Shown here: in pieces, positions 32,060 through 37,265 of the stretch
Layout of the letters: each line of letters begins with the position of its first letter
How positions within the stretch are numbered: the first letter of the stretch is position 1
Assembly (NCBI GenBank): GCA_934097085.1
Contig: CAKONK010000014.1
Location: forward strand, 1 to 37,265
DNA from: an uncultured Bacilli bacterium
GTDB taxonomy: Bacteria > Bacillota_I > Bacilli_A > RF39 > UBA660
Direction: 5' to 3'
DNA length: 37,265 nucleotides
Notes under the pieces: generated by a model
What the model saw: the letters and a program-made list of their open reading frames with translations, nothing else
Told to the model about the DNA's origin: nothing
The model's database searches: none
Position numbers and translations under genes: made by a program

Positions 32060-32088
32060 TTGTGATTATTTGCTAAATCATTTATACT
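32060..32088 (+). promoter_or_regulatory. Promoter of the ABC operon
   Basis: -35 TTGTGA (32060-32065), 17 bp, -10 TATACT (32083-32088). An imperfect inverted repeat (CGCAAATTT at 32010 and AAATTTTGCG at 32039-32048) lies upstream. GGAGGG precedes ATG 32149. Confidence 0.65.
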
Positions 32089-32148
32089 TTAATTAGGAGA
32101 TATTAATAAAAATATGTAATTGTACTTTATAACGGAGGGAGTAAAAAA

Positions 32149-32811
32149 ATGATTATAAAATTAGAAAATATTGAAAGAACTTTTAATAAGAATATTAATG
32201 TATTAAAAGGAATAAATATAGAGCTTGAAATGGGTAAATTTTATATTATAATGGGTCATTCAGGTAATGGTAAAAGTACTCTTTTAAATATGTTAGGACT
32301 TTTAGATTTAGGGTATGATGGCAATTATTATTTAAACAATAAGTTAACTAAAGATTTATCTTTAAGTGAGCTTTCTAATATAAGAAATAAAAAGATAGGT
32401 TTTGTTTTTCAAGATTATTATTTGGATGAAAAATTAACTGCTCTTGAAAATGTTTTACTTCCTACGATTATAAATAAAGATATAAGTAGTAAAGATGCAA
32501 AAATTAAAGCCATAGATTTACTAAAACAATTTGGGTTAGATAAAAGAACTAATCATTTTCCAAACACTCTTTCTGGTGGTGAAAAACAAAGAGTGGCAAT
32601 AGTAAGAGCAATTATAAATAATCCTGATATATTACTTGCCGATGAACCTACGGGTAACTTAGATGCAGAAAGTGAAAAAAATGTTATGTCTATTTTAAAA
32701 AATATTAGTAACAGTGGAAAATGTGTAATAATGGTTACTCACAATACTGACTTAATTAAATATGCGGACAAAGTGTATAATTTAGAAAATGGTGTTTTAA
32801 ATGAAAAATAG
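32149..32811 (+). CDS. ABC transporter ATP-binding protein of a three-gene FtsX-type system
   Basis: A 220-residue ATPase with Walker A GHSGNGKST, Q-loop FVFQDYY, signature LSGGEKQRVAIVRAI, Walker B ILLADE, D-loop NLD and the H-loop THN. It belongs to the MacB/LolD/BceA-like class. The ribosome site is strong (GGAGGGAG). Its last 11 nt overlap the first permease gene, so translation is coupled. The operon has its own promoter and is bounded by a 23-bp direct repeat, which argues that it is a separate insertion in the O-acylation cluster. Substrate unknown; small split-permease exporters of this kind often serve peptide immunity or export. Confidence 0.9.
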   Translation: MIIKLENIERTFNKNINVLKGINIELEMGKFYIIMGHSGNGKSTLLNMLGLLDLGYDGNYYLNNKLTKDLSLSELSNIRNKKIGFVFQDYYLDEKLTALENVLLPTIINKDISSKDAKIKAIDLLKQFGLDKRTNHFPNTLSGGEKQRVAIVRAIINNPDILLADEPTGNLDAESEKNVMSILKNISNSGKCVIMVTHNTDLIKYADKVYNLENGVLNEK

Positions 32812-33976
32812 TTTTAAACTTTTTATACTTGCTCATAAAAATAATCGTGGTATTCATAAAAAAGTAGTTTATACAGTAATAATGATTTTAATTTTTCTAT
32901 TATTAATAATTCCTTTTTCAATATTCAAAACTTATGATAATGAACTTAAAAGATTTGAAAATGAGGATGACAGTGCAAAGATAATTTCTTTTTATTATGA
33001 TGAAAAGGAAAATTATGAAAAAATAAAAAACAAAGTAGAGGAAAGTAAATATTTTATTAAAGAAAAAGATTACACAATGCCTTTTAAAAATGGTTATTTT
33101 GAAGAAATTAGTGATAGTATGTCAGATGATATTTATATTTATCCATACATTTATGAAAAAGATATTGTTTCTGGTAAAAATATAAAAAATGAGAGTGAAA
33201 TCATTTGTAGTAGTTTATTAAGAACTAATTATTTTGAAAATACCAAGTCAAAAGATTTAATTGATATGAAAAAATATCTTGGTAAAACATTAAATTTTAA
33301 AACTGCTAAGATAGTTTATGATGAAGAAATTAATGATTATAAAAATATTTATTTTACTTATAAGTTTAAATTAACAGGCCTTATATATGATTCATCAAAT
33401 AGTAAGTGTTATATTAATGAAGAAAAATTTGATGAAATAATTACAGAAACTTTTCCGGAAATTCCTATGCAAAAAGAGATTGGAATTTACACCACAAGTA
33501 ATGAAGGTGCCAAGACTATTGCTAAAATATTTGATAGTAATAATATGTTTTATAACTTAAGTGAAGTTGATACTAATTTTATATATCTTATTAGAAATAT
33601 TTCATTTATATTAAGTATTATATTTTTTATATTACTTTTAATAATGTTTAATATTTATATAAAAGTATTTATTAAAGAGAAAGAAAAAACACTTAATTTA
33701 TATAATTTTTTAGGTTATAGTAAAAATGATTTAAATAAAATAATATTATTTAGTTTTTATGAGATAGTGGCATTTTCATTAATGATAACCTTGTTAATAT
33801 GTTTAATTATTAAAATTTGCTTTAGTATTTATTTTAAATCTACTGCAGACTATATGTATGTTAAGGCAAGTCTTTATGTATTACCTGTATTTATAATGCT
33901 TTTTATACTAATTATTTTGTCAATATTTATTGTTAACAAAGAAAATAAAAAATTATATAAAAGGATGAAATTATGA
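32801..33976 (+). CDS. ABC transporter permease subunit (FtsX-like, larger half)
   Basis: A 391-residue membrane protein: an N-terminal helix (VVYTVIMILIFLLLIIPFSI), an extracellular domain of about 210 residues, and three C-terminal helices separated by the FtsX-type loop KEKEKTLNLYNFLGYSKNDL. It is about half the size of a complete MacB-like permease with two modules, so it probably pairs with the shorter permease encoded next. It overlaps both neighbours (11 nt with the ATPase gene, 4 nt ATGA with the second permease). Confidence 0.8.
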   Translation: MKNSFKLFILAHKNNRGIHKKVVYTVIMILIFLLLIIPFSIFKTYDNELKRFENEDDSAKIISFYYDEKENYEKIKNKVEESKYFIKEKDYTMPFKNGYFEEISDSMSDDIYIYPYIYEKDIVSGKNIKNESEIICSSLLRTNYFENTKSKDLIDMKKYLGKTLNFKTAKIVYDEEINDYKNIYFTYKFKLTGLIYDSSNSKCYINEEKFDEIITETFPEIPMQKEIGIYTTSNEGAKTIAKIFDSNNMFYNLSEVDTNFIYLIRNISFILSIIFFILLLIMFNIYIKVFIKEKEKTLNLYNFLGYSKNDLNKIILFSFYEIVAFSLMITLLICLIIKICFSIYFKSTADYMYVKASLYVLPVFIMLFILIILSIFIVNKENKKLYKRMKL

Positions 33977-34680
33977 AAATATTTTTAAAAGGATTAATTA
34001 ATAAGAAAATTATTTATAAGTATATTTTAATGTTATTTATTATAATGATAATGTTACTTTCACTAAATACTTATAAAAATTATTTGCACGAAAATGTTCA
34101 AAAAGAATATAATAATGATACTTATAAAAGTGCATCTTTTCAAAGTGAAAAACTTTTTACTAAAGAGGATTTTGTTAATATAAAAGACTTTAGTTATGAT
34201 GAAAATGATAAAATATATAGTGTTACATTTAAAAGTATTAAGGATTTAGAAAACTTTGAAAAGGAATATAAAGAAAGCTTCTTAACTTATCAAAGGTGGA
34301 CTAATGCAAATGAAAGTAACAATATTTTACTTATAAAAATAACAAATATAGTAATCATAATCTTTTATATTATAGTGTTTGTATTAATTATATTTTTCAA
34401 CTTATATTATTTTCTAAATATTTTAGGTAGTGTTAAATTATATTATATTTTAGGTTTTAATTATAATAAATTAGTTTTTGCAGTGTCACTTTTAAATACA
34501 TTTATGGAATTTTTACTTTTAATAATAAGTAACATTATTTTTTATATTATTAATTGTTATAAAAATATTTATTATGTTATAAATTATAGCATGATATTAA
34601 TAATTTTAATATCTAATTTAATTAGTTTGTTATTATTTTTATTTGATATATATAAAATTAAAAGAAAAATTATTTTTTAA
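33973..34680 (+). CDS. ABC transporter permease subunit (FtsX-like, smaller half)
   Basis: A 235-residue membrane protein: an N-terminal helix (YILMLFIIMIMLLSLNTY), a short exported segment of about 70 residues, then three helices with an FtsX-like turn (GSVKLYYILGFNYNKL). Much smaller than typical FtsX permeases. The translation-coupled ATGA start and shared topology indicate a heteromeric permease with the gene upstream. The operon ends here without its own terminator before the 23-bp repeat. Confidence 0.72.
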   Translation: MKIFLKGLINKKIIYKYILMLFIIMIMLLSLNTYKNYLHENVQKEYNNDTYKSASFQSEKLFTKEDFVNIKDFSYDENDKIYSVTFKSIKDLENFEKEYKESFLTYQRWTNANESNNILLIKITNIVIIIFYIIVFVLIIFFNLYYFLNILGSVKLYYILGFNYNKLVFAVSLLNTFMEFLLLIISNIIFYIINCYKNIYYVINYSMILIILISNLISLLLFLFDIYKIKRKIIF

Positions 34681-34690
34681 GATAATACTA

Positions 34691-34713
34691 CTAAATTTAA
34701 GTAAGTAAAATAA
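34691..34713 (+). repeat. 23-bp direct repeat, copy 2
   Basis: Identical to 31963-31985. Beyond it the sequence differs from copy 1 and reads into a different terminator. Confidence 0.85.
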
Positions 34714-34716
34714 TGT

Positions 34717-34749
34717 AAAGAAAAGGCAAAGTTATTGCTTTTTTTCTTT
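34717..34749 (+). terminator. Terminator after the ABC operon
   Basis: GCAA (34726-34729) pairs with TTGC (34735-34738), extended by A-rich/T-rich arms (AAAGAAAA with TTTTTTTCTTT). By position it is probably the original terminator of the lipoprotein gene. Confidence 0.65.
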
Positions 34750-34780
34750 ATTTAGATTAAACTTAATATGTAAGGATGAA

Positions 34781-35683
34781 ATGATGAATAAGAAGATAAA
34801 GTTAAAACAAAAATATGTTATTATGTATACTTTGATTTTTTTGGTAACTATTATTTTGCTTTCCTATATTATTTTTAAAAGTTTTGCTTTTAAAGATGGA
34901 AATAGTGCAAATGCCAATGCTATTATCAGTAATAATGGAACTAATATAGTGGAAAATTCTAATGTAAATACTGTAATAGAAAATAATATAGTGGATAATA
35001 AAGTTACTGAAAATAATACTACTGAAGATAAACCAGTGCAAAATAATACAACTCCCGTAGAAAAGCCAAATGACGAACCAAAAGTTACAATTAATACTTC
35101 TTATGTTCAAGATGAATTTTCGATTGATAATATTACGCTTGAGGAAACAAAAATAATATTTAATGAGAAGCATGCAATGGCGGTAGGTGATTCAATGGCT
35201 GAGGGACTTGATTGTTATGGTGTATTAAATAAAGAAAATGTTGTTTGGCACAGGGGAAGAAGAATAGATACTATGAGTGCTGATTTAGAAAAAGTAAAAG
35301 CGTATAACCCTAGTTTTCTATTTTTAGCCTATGGAGCAAACGATATAAAAAGTTGGACAAGTAATGTTGATGGATGGATTACAAAATATCGTGAAGCAAT
35401 AATGAAAATACAAAGTGAACTACCAAATACAAAAATAATTGTAAATTCTGTACTACCTGTTAGTGATTATGCTACTGCAAATGATCCTTCATTTACATAT
35501 CAACCTATGTATAATGATGCTTTAAAAAATCTAGCAAAAGAGTTAGGTATTCAATTTTTAGAAAATGGTGTTTATTTAGCGGATAGAGTAAATTCATTTT
35601 CTGCTGATGGAGTACATCCTAAAGTACCTTTTTTCCAAAGTTGGGGAAAACATATGGCAAGTTATTTAAAAAGCGTAAGTTAA
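34781..35683 (+). CDS. Membrane-anchored SGNH/GDSL hydrolase
   Basis: A 300-residue exported protein: an N-terminal helix (YVIMYTLIFLVTIILLSYII), an Asn/Thr-rich low-complexity linker of about 80 residues, then an SGNH domain. Block I is AVGDSMAEGL (Ser nucleophile), the oxyanion Gly precedes RRIDTM, block III is YGANDI, and block V is ADGVHP with the catalytic Asp and His. SGNH proteins next to MBOAT/DHHW genes act as acyl esterases or transferases on surface glycans, so it likely completes the cluster begun at 29024. AAGGATGA serves as its ribosome site; ATG 34781 or 34784 could start. Confidence 0.87.
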   Translation: MMNKKIKLKQKYVIMYTLIFLVTIILLSYIIFKSFAFKDGNSANANAIISNNGTNIVENSNVNTVIENNIVDNKVTENNTTEDKPVQNNTTPVEKPNDEPKVTINTSYVQDEFSIDNITLEETKIIFNEKHAMAVGDSMAEGLDCYGVLNKENVVWHRGRRIDTMSADLEKVKAYNPSFLFLAYGANDIKSWTSNVDGWITKYREAIMKIQSELPNTKIIVNSVLPVSDYATANDPSFTYQPMYNDALKNLAKELGIQFLENGVYLADRVNSFSADGVHPKVPFFQSWGKHMASYLKSVS

Positions 35684-35710
35684 AAACAACAAATTTATGC
35701 TTTTTGTTTA

Positions 35711-35739
35711 TTTACATATTTATAAAAAATTTGTATAAT
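35711..35739 (+). promoter_or_regulatory. Promoter of the DUF308 gene
   Basis: -35 TTTACA (35711-35716), 17 bp, -10 TATAAT (35734-35739); GAAAGGAG precedes ATG 35762. Confidence 0.8.
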
Positions 35740-35761
35740 TTAAATAGTAGAAAGGAGTAAT

Positions 35762-36310
35762 ATGTTAGAGAAATTTAATAAATTCTTAAACTCTTCGATT
35801 GTACTTTCAGTATTAATGTTTATTTTAGGACTTATTTTTATGATTTACCCCTCAGTATCTTTTTCAGTAGTTACATATATAATCGCAATTTTCTTAATAC
35901 TTAATGGACTTTATTTTATAATTGAAAAAGATAATAGTTTATTTTTCTCAGGATTCCTAACTCTTGGAGTTTTAGAACTTTTAATGGGTATCATAATGTT
36001 AATAAATCCTGATATTGTTAAAACATTATTTCCAATTGTCGTAGGAATTTCTATGGTAATTAAATCCGCTTTAGATTTAAGAATTTCAATTAATTTAAGT
36101 AGTGTTAATTACAAAAATTGGTTAATATTATTTATTTGTTCACTTCTTGGAATTATATGTGGTGTTTACATTATTGTAAATCCAGGCGTTGGTAGTGAAG
36201 TAATTACAACTTATGTTGGTATTGTAATTATGGTTTATGCAATAAGTAATATTATTGATACAATTATCTTTAAAAAGAATGTTAATGAAATTGTAAAACT
36301 TTTAAAATAG
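35762..36310 (+). CDS. DUF308 (HdeD-like) membrane protein
   Basis: A 182-residue protein with six closely spaced helices in three pairs. Each pair has the DUF308 pattern of a helix ending GLIFMIYP, GIIMLINP or GVYIIVNP followed by another helix starting after a short turn. That repeat (G-x-x-hhh-x-P three times) is characteristic of the HdeD/DUF308 family. HdeD is linked to acid resistance in E. coli; the function in Firmicutes is not established. Monocistronic, with its own consensus-like promoter and a terminator beginning in its last codons. Confidence 0.85.
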   Translation: MLEKFNKFLNSSIVLSVLMFILGLIFMIYPSVSFSVVTYIIAIFLILNGLYFIIEKDNSLFFSGFLTLGVLELLMGIIMLINPDIVKTLFPIVVGISMVIKSALDLRISINLSSVNYKNWLILFICSLLGIICGVYIIVNPGVGSEVITTYVGIVIMVYAISNIIDTIIFKKNVNEIVKLLK

Positions 36311-36333
36311 GCTAGTAGTTAGTCTATTTTTTT
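36305..36333 (+). terminator. Terminator of the DUF308 gene
   Basis: AAATAGGCTA (36305-36314) pairs with TAGTCTATTT (36320-36329) with one G-U pair, then T residues. It overlaps the stop codon. Confidence 0.85.
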
Positions 36334-36350
36334 AATAAATTATTTTTATT

Positions 36351-36375
36351 AAAAAATACAAGATAAACATCTTGC
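36351..36375 (-). terminator. Terminator of the structured RNA
   Basis: Minus strand: CAAGAT (36369-36374) pairs with ATCTTG (36359-36364) over GTTT, then TATTTTTT. Confidence 0.8.
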
Positions 36376-36690
36376 ATAAATATATAAATAAATGTTATAT
36401 TATAAATAGGTGAACGTGTAAAATGTTAACGTCACCAATTGTTTAGATTGGAAACGTCTATTCAGCAGAAAATGGCTAAAATAATCTCTTTTAAAAGATC
36501 ATATAACCAAATTAATGCTTGAACGACGTTTTCTTTTATTTTCTCGTTGTAGTAACAAAGAAGTAAAAGTATAATTAGAAATAGTACTCTACCTGAGTTT
36601 CTTTCTACTCATAAGCAGACCTCCTTTCAGAATTTTTGATTTTTCAAACCCCCTGAAAATTGGTGGCAACGTCGTCTTTTACACGTTCGA
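36351..36690 (-). ncRNA. Large structured non-coding RNA candidate (about 340 nt)
   Basis: The 500-bp gap 36311-36811 holds no ORF but a complete RNA unit on the minus strand: promoter (36697-36724), predicted start near 36690, a perfect 12-bp closing stem (36677-36688 with 36412-36423), an inner stem bringing ACCAATT and AATTGGT together (36655-36665 with 36435-36442), several internal hairpins, and a terminator at 36351-36375. GC-richer, probably conserved blocks are CAGGGGGTTTG and GAAAGGAGGTCTGC. Hairpins visible: TTTGA/TCAAA, TTTCAG/CTGAAA, TGAGT/ACTCA and AACGA/TCGTT. AGGAGGT is followed by ATG and only six more codons (MSRKKLR). I cannot name the family; the raiA-motif RNA of spore-forming Firmicutes is the first comparison to make. 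Confidence 0.7.
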
Positions 36691-36696
36691 ATAGTT

Positions 36697-36724
36697 ATTA
36701 TACATATAAAAATTCCTATTGCAA
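36697..36724 (-). promoter_or_regulatory. Promoter of the structured RNA
   Basis: Minus strand -35 TTGCAA (36719-36724), 16 bp, -10 TATAAT (36697-36702) preceded by TG. The predicted start falls just outside the closing stem. Confidence 0.75.
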
Positions 36725-36782
36725 GCACTTCGACAAAACTAGACAAAATATGCTATGAATTTATAGAAAAATATATAAATCG

Positions 36783-36791
36783 TGTTATAAT
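36783..36791 (+). promoter_or_regulatory. Extended -10 promoter of the MazG-like gene
   Basis: TGT-TATAAT at 36783-36791; -35 weak. GGAGGT (36801-36806) lies 5 nt before ATG 36812. Confidence 0.65.
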
Positions 36792-36811
36792 TGTTTATAC
36801 GGAGGTAGAAA

Positions 36812-37123
36812 ATGGTAGATTTAAAAGAACTTCAAAAGAAGGTTTATGAAAATAAAGTTAATAAAGGTTTTAATGTAACTGATATTCCTAAAGAATTTTG
36901 TTTAGCGTATGGAGAAATGGCAGAGGCTTACGAAGCATATCGTAAAAAAAAGAATGATTTAGGCGAAGAACTTGCAGATGTTGTAATTTATCTTTTAGGA
37001 ATAAGTGAAATAATAGGTATTGATTTAGAAAAAGAAATACTTCATAAAATAAATAAAAATGTTCATAGAGAATATAAAGTTATAAATGGAGTTAATACTC
37101 GTGTAAAAGAATATGAAGAATAA
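36812..37123 (+). CDS. MazG-like nucleotide pyrophosphohydrolase
   Basis: A 103-residue all-alpha NTP-PPase. The EE-x-x-E...E-x-x-D metal-binding layout is visible as EMAEAYEAYRKKKNDLGEEL followed by ADVVIYLLGI, with LGEELADVVIYLL the typical MazG helix. Single-domain MazG proteins hydrolyse nucleoside triphosphates (often dCTP/dUTP or aberrant nucleotides) to monophosphates, housekeeping the pool. Monocistronic, divergent from the structured RNA. The IS3-type element begins 25 bp after its stop. Confidence 0.85.
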   Translation: MVDLKELQKKVYENKVNKGFNVTDIPKEFCLAYGEMAEAYEAYRKKKNDLGEELADVVIYLLGISEIIGIDLEKEILHKINKNVHREYKVINGVNTRVKEYEE

Positions 37124-37178
37124 AAAAATGTTACTTTAAGTATGAAGTTGTCAATAAAAAGTAGACACTAAAAAAGTA

Positions 37179-37265
37179 TTATTGAAAGCCCAATTGAGTT
37201 CTATATTCAATTGGGTTTTTATAATTTAAAGCATAACTGGGTCTATAATTATTATTATCCCAAAT
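37179..37265 (-). CDS. IS3-family transposase (OrfB, DDE integrase), C-terminal fragment
   Basis: The minus strand reads WDNNNYRPSYALNYKNPIEY then RTQLGFQ and TAA. RP-x-x-ALNYK-x-PIEYR is the conserved C-terminus of rve-domain OrfB transposases of IS3/IS150 elements, just after the third acidic catalytic residue. The 5' part is outside the window. A hairpin with a T run (37189-37220) lies within the codons in the opposite direction. Confidence 0.82.
   Translation of the reverse strand: MWDNNNYRPSYALNYKNPIEYRTQLGFQ
37189..37220 (+). terminator. Hairpin terminator inside the IS end, plus-strand direction
   Basis: CCCAATTGA (37189-37197) pairs perfectly with TCAATTGGG (37207-37215), then TTTTT. 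It would stop transcription entering the element from the MazG side. Confidence 0.65.

Larger units (their letters stand above)
37149..37265 (-). mobile_element. End of an IS3-family insertion sequence, cut by the window edge
   Basis: Begins with the terminal sequence TGTCAATAAAAAGTAGACA (37149-37167), matching the TGTCTACTTTTT-type ends of IS3/IS150-like elements, and contains the 3' end of the transposase gene. The rest lies beyond the window. Confidence 0.75.

Noticed and set aside
36400..36690. Plus-strand reading of the structured RNA
   Set aside because: A weak plus promoter (TTGCAT at 36372) exists, but no terminator follows the closing stem on that strand. The minus strand has promoter, start and terminator in register.
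36351..36690. tmRNA or RNase P RNA
   Set aside because: No CCA-type acceptor end or tag ORF ending in Ala codons, and no GAGGAAAGTCC or ACAGAAA core.
1..37265. Mycoplasma genetic code (TGA as Trp)
   Set aside because: TGA ends genes at 7853 and 33976 in typical ATGA overlaps, and tryptophans in conserved motifs are coded by TGG.

Overview
The window is a very AT-rich (roughly 25% GC) chromosomal segment from a Firmicutes-type bacterium. TGA is used as a stop (for example in the ATGA overlaps at 7850-7853 and 33973-33976), so it is not a code-4 Mycoplasma. Strong Shine-Dalgarno sites, extended -10 promoters (TGn-TATAAT/TAAAAT), short poly-T terminators, CotF-type spore-coat genes, CarD, YlxM, a class B sortase and a probable diversity-generating retroelement (DGR) target suggest an uncultured gut Bacilli/Mycoplasmatota-related lineage (RF39-like or Erysipelotrichia-like). 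That placement is inference.

Layout. 1-795 is the end of a MucBP-like repeat surface protein with a possible PPxT sorting signal. 910-4069 is a MacB-type ABC transporter lying between two copies of one terminator. 4147-4925 holds two CotF-like coat genes and a small coiled-coil gene. 4936-5757 (minus) is a class B sortase. 5850-8242 holds a lipoprotein, an anchored HExxH protein and small partners. 8415-9702 is a GT2 plus GtrA pair. 9764-10696 is an unknown gene with a consensus promoter. 10759-12688 is yebC2-ftsY-ylxM. 12700-14274 (minus) is a GT-C-like membrane protein, followed by a D,D-carboxypeptidase and a small RNA candidate at 15621-15712. 15851-17068 is an XRE/transmembrane protein. 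17112-18824 (minus) encodes a large double-HTH regulator divergent from a four-gene set of anchored extracellular proteins (18965-22780), with a 13-bp-arm palindrome between them.

The accessory part begins at 22780. A DUF4143 ATPase cassette with three tandem promoter-like repeats lies between two copies of the 3' end of the upstream DUF1287 gene. A CarD regulator follows. Next is the DGR-like locus: a surface protein whose C-terminal variable region is 50% GC (60 of 120 bases at 26881-27000) with C-ending codons, an in-frame C-type-lectin-like tail after the stop, and a MutS-like accessory gene truncated by an 8-bp tandem duplication. No reverse transcriptase is present. A HipA-like kinase gene follows.

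29024-35683 is a surface-glycan O-acylation cluster (MBOAT, DHHW protein, lipoprotein, SGNH hydrolase). It is split by a three-gene ABC transporter operon bounded by a 23-bp direct repeat of the lipoprotein gene's 3' end. 35762-37265 holds a DUF308 membrane protein, a structured minus-strand RNA of about 340 nt with its own promoter, closing stem and terminator, a MazG-like gene, and the edge of an IS3-family element.

The two observations I rate highest are the DGR-like locus without RT and the structured RNA at 36351-36690. A third theme is that three gene cassettes sit downstream of gene 3' ends and are each bounded by repeats of that 3' end or its terminator.
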